The translations under genes and the position numbers were made by a program. Positions 1 through 13,600 of a stretch of DNA of 64,000 bases are shown piece by piece (position 1 is the first letter of the stretch; the number at the start of each line of letters is the position of its first letter). The stretch comes from Angiostrongylus vasorum (Eukaryota; Nematoda; Chromadorea; Rhabditida; Metastrongylidae), in assembly GCA_018806985.1 (NCBI GenBank), contig JADANN010000345.1, positions 496,001-560,000 of the forward strand, given 5' to 3'. Below the pieces are notes generated by a model that was not told the DNA's origin, made no database searches, and saw only the letters and a program-made list of their open reading frames with translations.

Positions 1-170
1 GGAGGATAGCAGCACTGGCTCGATACATCGGTAGGCCATCGCGAGTCATTGAAAGGCCAGATATGCCTCCAGTTACCTCCAAACGATGTTTGATGAAATC
101 GAATGCATGGCGTATCCCTCAGGGATTGATCAGTGCCGAGAGTTTTATCTTTTATCCTTTTTATCCCTTT
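1..170 (+). repeat. SINE-A, cut by the window start
   Basis: 3' half of the SINE-A consensus: GGATAGCAGCACTGGCTCG at position 4, ending in the characteristic GAGAGTTTTATC tail. Confidence 0.85.
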
Positions 171-202
171 GAATAGTTTTAAATTTATGCATTTAGTAGG
201 CC

Positions 203-390
203 AACGAAGAGTAACGTTGGTGTGGTGGTGAACGCGTTAGCCCCCTGAAAGAGTAATAGCGTGTTCGATCCCCACGGCAGACACCTGCCGTCCAGAGTTT
301 CCAGAGTTTTTCAAATATCTCAGCCGTTGTGGTTGATTTCGCATTATGTCCTGTCGTGAAAATTGTAGTAAACAGTAAATAAGAAAGGTA
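203..390 (+). repeat. SINE-C
   Basis: tRNA-like head GGTGTGGTGGTGAACGCG, B box GTGTTCGATCCCCAC at about 260, then the TTTCAAATATCTCAGCC segment and an AGTAAATAAGAAAGG end. Confidence 0.8.
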
Positions 391-399
391 ACTTAGCAG

Positions 400-1632
400 C
401 CATTTTTTCTTTTTGGTTTACAAACCTCAACTAAGTTATCCCACAACAACAGCGTGCAGACATTACCACACTGTTGACGACATGAGCTACACATAACTCA
501 ACTGTGAATGAAAATAATATCTTTTCACGACATTACATATTTCAGTCCATTGTGAACTCTATTAATGGGAATAGAAACAGCAGAAACACTTGGAGTATAT
601 AGATCCTTCCCAACAAGATACACAAGATAGTTCCTCCATAGTTCCATCACTGCGAAACTCATATTCTCCCGAGCCCACAAAATAAATTTCTTCTTCAGTT
701 TTATTAGATGTCTGCATTCCCGACTAGCAACATGACTGGACAAAAACCATTTTGTCCAGCATTACGCTTGTGATGTTTCTCAATGTATCGCTGATGTCTA
801 CCACTGTCGAACTTACGTCTAGAAGCTTAAAAATGAGTATTTCCTTAGAATTTTCTGAGTGGAAAACAAAACAAAAGATAAATTAATATCTCAGACAAAA
901 TACATCTGAAAAGAAATCCAGATCATCACATTATGTGGAATGGATTTAACTGAGCATCGTAGAGATGACTGAAGGCATATTTGGTCTACTTATATCTTTA
1001 TCCACACGGAACTTTGGTGTTACGGTCTCCACCGACACATGAAGTTAATGCCTTTTATCCCCGGCGGAGAGAATTTAGTGGGCTGGGATTGCGGGAAACG
1101 ACCCAAGAACCACGGGTGCCTTGCACGGCATCATTAACTACTAAACGACTAGACGGTTAACACCTATTTCTAACTCTGACATACTATTTTGCTTATTGTT
1201 TTACCAGCTCCGTTTCTCAAGACATCAGCTATTTTCACCAGAACTTACTAAGTATTTCTAACGATATCATGTTGACGAACAAAATATAGTCAAAAAGTGT
1301 AACGTAATAATTTATCTACAATCAACAGTTAGCCATTTATTCACCGCTCATAAGTACACGAATGGAATGAGATCGGAAACCGGTGAGTTATCTATAATAA
1401 TCGTATGAGATCTCTGATGGATGAGAGCCCGCACAAACGGTGAACGCGAGAGGATGCAGAGAATGAGAGGACGACGACATTAGGGAGATGGAGACAACCC
1501 GGACAGCACAGCATATTAGAGTAACGAATAGAAATCTGATTTGTTAGGTGGAGGATTATGAACTACAATATCGGATGAAATGATTAACAAAGTCAGAATG
1601 GGAAGCTGATGATTATGCCGCAATGGTGTTTG
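400..1632. other. Region 3' of the PC2 gene, no gene seen
   Basis: AT-rich, with short random frames. A GC-richer patch at 1,020-1,160 looks like old repeat sequence, but I found no second copy in the window. Confidence 0.6.
1336..1341 (-). terminator. Candidate AATAAA polyadenylation signal for the PC2 gene
   Basis: AATAAA on the minus strand, about 295 bases after the PC2 stop codon (1633-1635). It is the first clear hexamer downstream. A hexamer alone is weak evidence. Confidence 0.3.
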
Positions 1633-4600
1633 TTACGGCGAGATTCGTTTGTGCGCAGTCTGAACGACTTCCAGCTTTGAATTAACGTGACCGAGTAGCG
1701 GTTCGATACCGACGTATGGTGGTTCCTTGGTACCATGAAGCATCAACGAAAACTTTTTCAACGTTCCACGATGCATACCAGGTCCCTGGAATCCAGAATT
1801 CATTATTAACATATCATTCTAAGGATCAAGATCGGTCTACCGTGCAAAGCATGAGATCTAGTGGTGATTTCAAGCTTTTTACCATACAAATATCGACTTG
1901 GAATATAGCACTGAATCTTTCTATTTAGGCCGACTAGCTACATTCTGATTAGTCGCAATGCTTTCAGTTATCAAGCACTAAAAGCATAGAAAGAATACAA
2001 CAGAATGTTCCAATTTAACAAAAATAAAGCTAAATAATTATACTGGGAGTTAACCACAATCAATCTCACCTGGAATCTCGCAATCAGTCGCCATTTGCCG
2101 ATCGGATTTTCACCCCACGTATGCGTGGTCATAAATGGCCAGTTAGTGAAGCCATCTTTAGCATCGTCATCTTTCGGACGTCGAGATAGAATCATTGTCC
2201 TAGAAGTGGCATTTTTAAGGAAATCTAATGACGTCCAGTAGTTTCTGATAATTTCAATAGTTTGTAGATCGACCCAACTCTGAAGAACATGAACAAATGA
2301 AGGAGTTGGCCGAACAAATCTTTTAATCAATTCGTGTTTGCTCAACAATCGAAGGTGTTGATGTTCACTGTTACTATTGCAAGCATAGTGCACGTAGACA
2401 ACTTCTTAATCATAACATGTCAGCATGCAGTTGTTTAAGCGATTACAAAACTTTCTGTGAACACTTCATCGCATTAGTGCATACGCGCAATAGTATACGT
2501 GCGTGAATGTGGATTGTTTCTCGAACAGAAAAGCTTCAAACCGAGTAATCGGGAACACATGAAGAGGTTCGGCTTCGGCTTCAAAAAACAGGCCCCACGC
2601 TACTGTGAAACAGCCCACATTATCTCTGGATATACCGAGTCCTAAGGAGGAGAACGATCTTTCATCGCCTCCTTCGTACAAGATTCCATTGCTCGCGGAA
2701 AGGAGAAAAAGCCGCTAAATTCAAAAAACGAAGTCACAAAACCACCATAAACTGGGACTTATACAATTCATTAGTCGGCTATTGGAAAGATGTCGTCATC
2801 GATAACATCAACGAGGAATATGATCGGTCCATTCAACATCTTCACGTTAGGGCAATGAAAGCTGAGAGTACGAAAGTCACCAAGAGACGTCTGTCTCCTG
2901 AAACACTCGAGCTAATACGCCAGCGCGGAATCGCATGAGCTGCAGGCAACCGCCATCTAATCTCCGAACTTGCGAAACAACGTAGACAGGAGATGAAAGA
3001 AGATCATAGAGAGAGAGAACAGCAGCAGTTATGGTCGAAGCTGCAGAAGCTGGGAAAAGCATTTGCAAAGCCCACCGAAGCTTTGCCGATTACAAGACCA
3101 AGATGATTGCACTCCGGCGCCCAGAAGGAACAGTTACAGCGTCCAGAAAGTCAATGGAAAAAATAACTGACGAATGCTCCTCAGGTCTCTTCAATAGCAA
3201 CGTCCTCCGTCTCTCATATGAAATAAAGGAGGATTGATTTGTCATTCTACCTCCCTTCCGAAATCCGACATGCCATTCCGTCGGTGGAAACTAGAACAAC
3301 ATCAGCTCCGTACAGAGTAAGACCTAAACACCTGAACAGCCTTTTCGCCAGTCGACCCTCGTCGACTGAACCTCACACAAATAATGTTTATGAGGAACGG
3401 ATTAGTTATGTATCCCCCATTTATGTCCAGCGGAATGGATATTTCCGAATGTTCCAGTTATATCTATCTAGGTCGGGAAATCAATATGATGAACGACCTA
3501 GCTCCAGAGCTGAGCAGAAGGAAACGAGCGGCTTGGGATGCTTTCAAGAGCATCGAGGATGTAGTGAAGAGAACAAGGAACACCCGACTCCGCACCCGCC
3601 TTTTCGACTCAACGGTACTTCCTGGCCTAACGTATGCGTCAGAAACTTGGTCGCTGCGTAAGCAGGATGAAAGGTTAGGATCAGCGTTATCGAACGCGCA
3701 GTCGAAAGGGCGATGCTAGGAGTATCCTATGTCACACAGTTAAGGGAAGGTGTCCGAACCCCCTACCTGCGTCAACGATAAAAAATCAAAGACGCCGTTC
3801 TGTACGCCAAACAGTTGAAGACAAGGTGGGCCGAACACGTAATGCGTATGAATGATTACCGATGGACAAGAGCCGTTAGTGACTGGGTTCCTCGGGATGT
3901 CAAACGTACTGCAGGAAGACCACCGACCCGATGGTCAGAGTTCTTCACGAAAAGCTTAGAAGAAGATATGATGCTCAACGAGTCCCTAGAGCGAGCAGAA
4001 TCCACTGGGCTACTCTTGCACGCGACAAGGAAAAATGGACGATTTAGTGGGGCCCACTCCAGTCACTCGACGATCAACGTGATACTGGAGCCCACTCCAG
4101 TCACTCGACGATGAACGTGATACTAAGTCCCTTATATCATAGAGAAGTAGCATAAGCTATTCTCTTGCCAAAACCAACCACAAAAAAATGAACTAGAATA
4201 AAAAATGTTGTATTACGCCACCCTTCACCAAAGTCCAGTTAACTGCCCCAATGCACGACAGGAACGGAACTGAGAATTTACTTTCAGAGCAAACGCTCGC
4301 GCGAGGAGCAGGACTAAAATTGGTATAGATGATATATAAGACTCAAGCAATCGAATTCTGCAATAATTTAAAAAAAGGATTCTTGCCGAGTTCCCATTGG
4401 GGACACCAAATAGAGCGTTGTGTCACCACGACGGGTAGAGTTGAACGAGACGACGGCTTGTACGTGTTCCAGATATCTTACTTCAGTTGGTGTACCGAGG
4501 CAAGCATTTGTATCCAGTTCAAGTATCAAGTTACCATTTTCAGGAATTTCACTGAAAATTGTATAATCGACGTGTAAACAGATTATAATTATAGTAGAAT

Positions 4601-7600
4601 TAATGTTATTCTCTGGACTAAACTTAAAAATAAACTTTTGAAGGAAAATGATGTACCAAATCCTACCAGGATGAACTGTGGCAGAATTAATTAAAACAGT
4701 TTTAAGGATGTCAATGGAAGTAAACTCACTGTGGGGTATCGATAGTTCCGGCAGTGCAGTGATAACGAGGCGGAGCTGTTTTCCACACCATAGCAAGCAT
4801 AACCTAGGATTTTAAAGCTGGATAAATCAAGTGAAGCTCAACACTAAGATGATTCTTTGACTCTAAAACCTAAATATCATTCGTTCTAGAAAAAGACATG
4901 CATTGGTTTCGCTATCTTGAGGATCCTCAGGATACGTTTTAGATCTAACGGCTAATTTCATAAGTGTAAAATAAACAGTACAACGCACCATTTCAGCAGC
5001 ATCTAAAACACCAAAGCCGAAAAGGTGATTGTACTCTAGTCCAACACCATTCATTTGCCATTCAAAGTGCGTGCAATTGCCTTTAGAGCCCTTCTGGTTA
5101 TCATCGCTTGATAGCCCCAAATCAGGAAGATCGCGACAACGTCCGTCAAATAATGAGTTACGTGTCGATGTAAGCACAGTCAGATGTTGAAGATCACGCC
5201 TTCAAAGTTAACTTGCTAGGGTATCCTTTTGCATAAATTTATAATGTTGGCAAAAACACAGGCCTAAAAGCGAAATCGGAAATATGATGAAACTGTACCA
5301 AGTTAACTTCGGGTTGGCTTCGAGTGCTAAAGCGAACACGCCAGCTGCTTCTGGAGCAGCGGCTGAGGTCCCTGAGTGCGATCGAGTGCAGCTAAATAAA
5401 CAATCAATCCTTGGCTTATGTTTTTTCATTCTATTAATTACATGGCTTGTCAAAATGTGTATCACATTGTGTGGATCTCAGCACTTCTTGCATTCGATTC
5501 ACCTCCTCGTATCCGTCTCCTACAAAGGTATTCAAACTTTTCGCGCGTGGGTTTGGCTGTTGCTTGAGGATCGTTGTCTTATTTGTGAATTTCGTTGAAT
5601 GATAGTCAAGTTGATTCGTTCTGGAGTCCTGAGATAGCCAGGCCATAGCGTTCCCATTTGGATTGCAAAGAATGAAGTGTTCTCAGACAACCCCCGATAC
5701 CAATAACGTTCAACCCCATGTGTTGAAAGGTCTGGTGACTCTGGAACGGAATCGAAGCAGCATCGACTCCAGATGAACGACATCTTATGTATCAAAAATT
5801 CTTCAAGTTATTATCTTCCAGTTATGATGAATTCAGTAAGGATAAAATAAACTTCGAAAATATTTCAACACATTGGAGAAGACGCAAAATTTTAAATGGT
5901 CTAGGTATGGAATTATGCCTAGTTTTCAGCCGCTCGCGAAATGACATTGAACTGAATGCGTACGATTCCATACACCCCCAGATCACAGACATTTCAATAT
6001 CCTTCCTATCAGAGTCCGTCTCATGTAGATGAAAACTCGTCACAATAACCAGTTTTCAACGTGTGAAGTGCAGAAAATAGATAGATAGATAGATAATTAG
6101 ATATAAAATGGATTCATCGGAGATAGACTTGTTCCAGAGCGCCGATCAATAAAATGTGAGAAGCATCATAGATAAAGTTTGTATCACAAAAGAAAAGCAG
6201 TAAGAAAGGAAATGCATCGAAATCGATGCTTAGTGTTTAAAATGCCCACCACATGTGTATGACAACCGATGCTCACCTTGTTATTGGGCTAACGGGGAAC
6301 GGTTGTAAGTAAACTCGAAATGCTTACTTATCCCATCATGTCTCAGCTACTTGGTAAAGATATGAGTAAAAAAAACTTCGCACTTTTTGTTTTTAGTCGC
6401 TACCTTACCAAACGTTGTCTGCTTTATACGAAAATACTACCTATTCGCATGTTAGCAAACATACCGTCCATAAAGATCCGTGGTTGCGACACCGGTTTCG
6501 GGATTTCGTCCACCATTTGAAAATGTAGACGCAAGTGTTGAAGAACATGATCTGAATACTGCCGTTTATAACACAGTATAGCTGCTTTCAAGAAAGTATT
6601 TTTAAAAACAAATTGTTACAAGTATACAGAAAGAAGGATTTTTATCCCTAGTGCCCCATTTATTCCCAATGTCCAACTATATAAAGGAGTTGAAAAGTGA
6701 ACATAATGACCGATTTAGCTTCATAGTTGGGCGAAAAACGACAAGCTGGGGGAATCTCCTCATGTTTCGAAGCATACTCCAAATTCCTGGGCCCTATATC
6801 AACAAAACAAAAAATGAGTCCCACATAATGAAAGTGGTATAGAAATCAGGATTTCCGATTCATCTCGATGTTTGCAGACCAAGGACATCTTCAAAAATTA
6901 AAGAAAAAAAGATGAGCATATTACATATTTTAAGGACGACCACAGGATAAAAGCTGTTAGCGTCTCGGTCCCACGGAATGTCAAGAACACAACCGAAGGA
7001 CCAGTTAGCCGATAGTGAGATTCTTTTTATGAAGATCCTGACCGCAAAATGTGATGCTCTTTCTGTTCTATAAGCGACCAGAACCCAACTAGTAACTTTG
7101 AAACGCGATGTGGGCAAATGGACATTTTATAAAGGTTCTTTCAATATTCACTCCAAAATTGGCGGTAGTACAGATAACATACGTTTCCTTCTTGATGAGC
7201 TAACACGAGGCAAGTAAAAATTTTTTGCGAAAGCGCTGAAACGTTAGCTGTGTAGAAGTTACCACCAACCTCGTGCTGGATTACAATGAGAAAAAGATAT
7301 TGATTATTTATACTGACGTTAAGTAGAAGTCGGTTTACAAAAAATACGAATAAAATGTCCTACTTTTCCCTTGACACCAACATTAGGGATCATCGGACTC
7401 CTCTAATTCGGTCTTATTTTAGAAAAAAACCTGCCTAGGTTTGTCGTCTAAGTGTATTTGCGGAAAATGTATTGTACTTTTCCTATTCTTTGTTTATACT
7501 ATATTATTACTTCTAGTGACCTTAGAAAGCCATGTATTTAAACTTTTTCCGAACACCACATTTGTTCTGCTTAAAAGTCTTACCTCCAATCTAAACAATT

Positions 7601-10600
7601 CAATAGAACAAACCGTAGTTCTCGTGAAGATAGGCCATCCAAGTAATCAAGTTACTAAGTAAGTAATGCTAAGTTAAAGCATCATGTTACTTACTCATCA
7701 TAGTGGGCGTTTTCTCCGTTGTTGATGGCGCTGTTGATAGAAATTGTCCACATCGATGCAGCATATCCGTCACAATTACAGTCATCATCTTCACCTCCAT
7801 CTCCAGACGCCCAGACGAATATTGAGCCAAGACCGTCACGACCCTAAAACTTAGCGCGACTTACTCATCAGAATGAGCACTATACAAAATTCATCTCGAG
7901 TAGCAGTAATTATGAGTGTCGTTCCCGATAACAAACCCACAACCTATGGAGGACTTTTCTCACATGAAAAATGGAAAGTAATGTTCAAAATTTACACAAC
8001 TACAGTCGTTACATATTCTTATGATAGTTGTTCGTTTTCCTGAAGGTCGTAGGATTTTTGAAATAACAATAAATCACTCAGACATTGGAAATGACTCGTT
8101 AATACGCTTTAAATCTTAGCTTCTCTGTGACGGAAATGATTGCACTGGCAAACCAATGAATCCTCTATTTTTTATAAACTCCGCTACTTCTAAGAAACAT
8201 CAAATGTACAGAAATTTAGACTTAATTGAACCACCTATAGTGACGCTTAGATACTTGGAAAACTATGGACCGTTGGTGTCCGCGGTGAGTAACGAACACG
8301 CTATTACCATTTACCAGGAATAGCACGTTCAACATGACACCATGCGAGTCCTTGGTTTCGATGTTTCTACCATCCCTACCTTTTCTACGAAGTAATTGTG
8401 CTAAAAAATTTAATTTTCCTGGAACCAAGTAAGGCAAAACAACATGTTAACTTCTAGGCAGGGGTTATTCTTTTTTCATAGCAGGGTACGACTGATGTGG
8501 AGGATAGCACGCAGGTCTCCGGTAAGGGTAATCGTAGGTTTGAAACCCACCTGAGGTTCCTAGCTTTACTCACATCTCGGTATCGCTATGGTAAGACAAA
8601 TTACAAAATATCTTTGGCTTAAAAGGCTTACTTACATTTACTGCAAATGTTACTTCAAAAGCTGTATTCCCAAACAAATGAGAATCTAGCATCTTTGCGC
8701 TTCATATACATACTTTCTAAACATAAGAACCATGAAATTCCTACTCCAACCCAACCTCATTGACTCCTTTGACAATTGCTCGCATGGTGGCATTTCGTGG
8801 TCCGTCCACAGTCTTACCGTCATCGGTTGGACCCCAGCTGGCTGAGTAAATGTGGATCTTGTTCGGCTCGTGGCCCATGGAATTGGCCTGGAATGAAACA
8901 CCGCTGTGATGCTTATCACTTTTCTACGAACAATAAGGCAAGCAAGAAGTAGTAATCTATCAGTATGTTTCATAACAGGCATGTTCTACAACAGAACTAA
9001 CGATAGCTCCAAAAAACAAGGTTTTTTGTCCAGTTACCTTGCCAAAACATCGTTAACAAACCTCTGTATGTCGATTGCATACAATATAGTTGTACTCGAA
9101 TGAACGAACAAATGTAAACTTATATAATACTAAGGTAGATGGCACATTGTTCACCCTCAATGAGATCGGTCATGTATGGCTGATCCAGCATTCGAATACC
9201 GGCAACCTTGCTATCATAGGCGACACCAACACCACACACGCCATTGTCACGAGCCGCAGCGATCTCTCCAGCGCATCTAAAAAGTTCTCCTTTTATATTT
9301 TTCCAAAAGCTCTTCCTATAATGTAGCATATATGTATGATATATATGTAGGTATACAATGTCTCACTTGGGTAGAAAGGCGTATTATTGGTTGAATAGGA
9401 CGTATATATAAAGAAAAGTGAAAAGTTTCGTGTATCTGGAGAAATCTATTCACAAACAATCTCACCTGGTACCGTGTGAATTAAACCAGTCATCGGTATA
9501 TCTCGGATATGGAAACGGATCGTTGGATGAGAAGTCGTAACTAGCCTCGGCATTCTTAAAAATCGCCCTCTTATTTTCATTTCAGCAGATATTCGAACCA
9601 TATTGAAGAAATTGTCTATTTCACGAAATTACTCTTCTTTATAAAGCTAACCAGTTCTTGGCAGATCTCATTAACACTTAGAAACTAGTTTTTTGCAAAG
9701 TGCTGATAATTTTCGATAACTGAAGTACTTGAGGAGTTGAAAACGTGGTCCGCTTGTAGAACAATTGCTCCATCTATTTAAAAATGAGCATTATCTTTTT
9801 TAATACCGTTATATGACCTTCCCCTCCCAACGGTTTACCGCCTCATCGTGGCTGTGAAGTTTTCTTGGGTGTCAGACTGTGATGTACAACAGGAGATTCA
9901 TCCCTCCAGTATGGTACCCCAATCTGAGAAAAAAGTCCGGCGTTCCCATCAGAAAGCCCAGATAGGAGTGAACCAATACCGGGATCCACCACAGTCCTGG
10001 TATGAAACTAGTCGCATGGTGGCAAATCTCCCTCTGATCTACAAGGGGCGGCGACTGCGTGTGGTGGTGACGACCTGGGGGCGGACTTTGGCCAGGCTGA
10101 CCTCGGGATTCCAGGGAACCACAATGGCTAAACCAGCAAAACTCTGAAAAATGGAGAATATGCAGCGCTCTGCACAGCCAGTGATGGCGGGCCATCCAAG
10201 TATCCAAGTAACTATTTGATCTTCAAAGTTGTTCAGAGTTCTGTGAAGGAAATGAAAAAGAAGTTCGAGTTTTCAAAAATTTCGATGAAATTCCAACGAC
10301 ATATAAAAAACGAGCTTGGGGACACCACTGCGTTTTAGTGGACGAAATAAAGCTTGTTGAATTGCTTTCATTTCCAAAATACGAGCCACTATGTAAAGAA
10401 GTGCACAAAATACGTTTGTTTGGCTGGATTACCCGAATTTTAGCCTTGTAAAACAAGAGAGCTTTTGTCCATAAAGCAAGATTTTTTTGATTCTGGTGGT
10501 TTCTATTACAACTAAGAAATTTCGAATTGGGCTGAGATATGTTGGTTTAAAGTTGAAAGCGGTCATTATTTTCTGGACTTTGTGAGTGGATATCAACACA

Positions 10601-13600
10601 CGTCGTACCCTATGTTTTAAAGCATAATTTGTTATGAATCACACAACATCAAAGACGCCATGAAATTTAAGAATGAACGGAGTAGCAAAACAAAACGAAT
10701 CGAAGAATCTCTACTGCGTTACAAAAAGAGGAAAAGACGTACAAAAATTGTTCTTGAGATCAGGATGCATGTAGTCGACTCCGTCATCCATAATTGCCGT
10801 GGTGACGTTCTTCCCTGTGAATCCTAATGCCCATGCCTAGAATTTACATTGTTTTTAAACACATTATATAATTACTTTCATAGCTAACACTTTTGGAATC
10901 TCCCCTATACTTCGACTGATTCGCACTAAATCATTCACAGGCAATCTAACATATAAAACTAGTTACAATCCACAACAAGGCAAACATGTGTATAGGAAAT
11001 AAAAAGATACTTTTTCGACATTCAGATCAAGACGCGCTTTTCCACCCGCTTGACCGACGTTTTTCTGAAAAAAAGAAAGCAATGGAACAGTCTAAATCTT
11101 AAAAATAAGATAAGATAACAACAGTCAGAAGTGAATGACAATCGCGTTTCACCAATCTGAGCATCCATATTCCTTGAATACTCATTGGGACACTTTTAGC
11201 CTATTTGACAATGGATCCAACTCATGATTTAAAGGTGGAGATTTTTAACAGCGTCATTCTTAACAGTGTTTGCGATCGTATAACGATATACAACTCCAGA
11301 CGGTTTCCCGCCTCATCATGGCTGGGAGGTGTGCCTGGGTGTCAGAATGTGATGTACAGCGGGGATTCATCTCCTCGGCAGGGTCTTCTAATCAGAAACA
11401 GACCGGCATTTCCACCAGGAAGCCCAGTTAGGAGTAAACCAATACCACGATCCATCACCGTCCTGGCATCAAACTAGTCGCATGATGGCAAATCTCCCTC
11501 TGATCCACAAAGGCATTGACTACCTATGGTGGTGAGGACTTGAGGCAGAATTTGGCCAAGCTGACCCTGGGACTGCAGGAAACACAATGGCTAAACCAGC
11601 AAAACTCCGAAAAGTGGGGATTATGCTGGGACGCGCACAACCAGTTAGGACGGGCCGTCCAGGTGTCCAAGTAAGTATTACGATGCCCAACAAACAGTTA
11701 CAGAAGACACTCAGACGTGTGGCTTCTTCATAGAAATCGTTACTGTAACAGAACATCCCAAGCAATATTATCTAGAAGCAACTAATTATGGGGCAAACAA
11801 CACAACAAAAAGGAGTTGGGACATCTGCTTGAGGAGCGACTGGGTCGGCATGAGTTACTATCAACTCATAGCGAGTGCGGGGGAAAATTAGGCGACAAAT
11901 AAATGCGGCTGCCAATCCGGATCTAGGCATCCGACTCTATGTGTTGAAGTGAAAAATATTCCTAGATCTATACTAAAATGTATTTCTTACTGTAGAAGAT
12001 ATAAATCAACAAACCCAAAATGATTCCGTAAACACTCACCAGATACCACTGATAATTGTAGAGTGGATCAGTAGGAGATTGTACAGAGGAGAAATCAAAT
12101 TGGCTTTGTAGACGTTCTGCTAGTGGTCTGCAACTCAGTTCATTACCAGACTTCTAAAGCCATGAGTTCTTATATAACGCGAAGAAATGGCTACCTGTAT
12201 CCTCGCTTCATACGTTTGTATCCGGTGAGTTGTTCAGCATGCAGAACCTTAAATAACAGGTCTGAAACCATGCAGATAGCACTGATCATGTTCTTTACAT
12301 TTAATCATAGGCTTCTGAGTAATCATAACGATTTTCGTTAATATTTTAAGGAAATAAAAATATCAAGCGACTTAGTTTCTATTGCCCACATCGTCATCGT
12401 TCTGTAATTTTGCGTGATGTCCAATTGAATGTCTCGTTCTGGCATGTGACAATGCTGGTTGCACAAAATGAAATTCATTTTCCGAACCCAGAACCTGAAA
12501 ATGACGATTTAAAAGGATAAAGGATGAAGTTCTCGGCTTTGATCAATCCCTGAGGGGATACACCATGCATTCGACCTCACTAAGCATCGTCTGGAGGTGA
12601 CTGAATGCATTACAATGACTCGCGGTGGTCTACCGATGTATCGAACCAGTGCTCCTATCCTCCCAGACAAGTGTGGTACTAATTTGCCGACCCCGAAAGG
12701 ATGGAAGTTTTTAGTGAGCCACGGACGCCGGGATCGATTGCATATGTGTACCGCAGGGCCCCTCCGACCACTGCGCTGCCACACGCGCCCACGACGAATT
12801 AATGAAGTAGAAATATAACGTAAAGGTCTACTCATGCATGGAATATCTCTCATAAAGAACGAGTTACACATCACTTTGCAACATTACTTTGAGCGACCGC
12901 TAATCGCATTCATCGCACTTTGTGAAGAATGCAGAGGCAAGAAGAGAAAGACGGGCTTGTCAGCGCAAATAAAGGAATGGAATGAGAAGCGTCAGAGAAC
13001 ACTCAATGAAATGAAGCTGACGCTACATTAATCAATAAAAAGTCATTTCATCGGGTGCTTGAAATAACTACGCATTTCCGATCTCTTCTTTAGAGAACAT
13101 GCGCTAGCACTTCGCATGATGCACGACTGCGTATCATAGAGCAAGCCTACTAAACTGTAATTTCTTACGTACCAGCTGAAATTTTTGAACCAAGTCGACG
13201 GACTAAACGCATTGATTTGAATGCGTTCAGTGCGAAAAATAATGTAACGGTGTATCTAAACTCTTAGTGAACTTCCACTTTTTTTTAAACGACCCAACTT
13301 CACGTCTACTTTGTGGATTTCAGCTCTACTTGCATAACATTCGTTCTCTTCGCATCTATCGTCCACAAAAGTCTTCGAAATTTCCACGTGTGAGTTCCGC
13401 TGCTTGAGGATTTCGTCTTCTTTATGAATGTCGTTGAATGCTGGTTGAGCCGATTCTCTTTGCAAAATTGGAGATAGCCGGTCTAAGGCATTTCCAAGTT
13501 CTTGGAGTCGAACCAGTACCATGCCCGTGATGAATACCATCACTATCACTGCACTAACCGCACCATCCGTGTGACTAATTCAAGCAAAAATCATGAGAAT

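Noticed and set aside
1020..1165. Possible structured RNA or 5S-like gene
   Set aside because: GC-rich and unlike its surroundings, but no 5S internal promoter or pairing scheme could be found; more likely old repeat DNA.
6076..6097. Short GATA run
   Set aside because: Five units only; too short to be more than a trivial microsatellite.
11520..11765. Minus-strand frame in PC2 intron 4
   Set aside because: It is contained in repeat D, and the first D copy gives a different broken frame at the same place.
12509..12874. 121-codon open frame on the minus strand
   Set aside because: It lies on a SINE-A copy; equivalent frames appear in other copies (15,506-15,745, 57,413-57,769, 62,948-63,343) on either strand and are by-products of the repeat.
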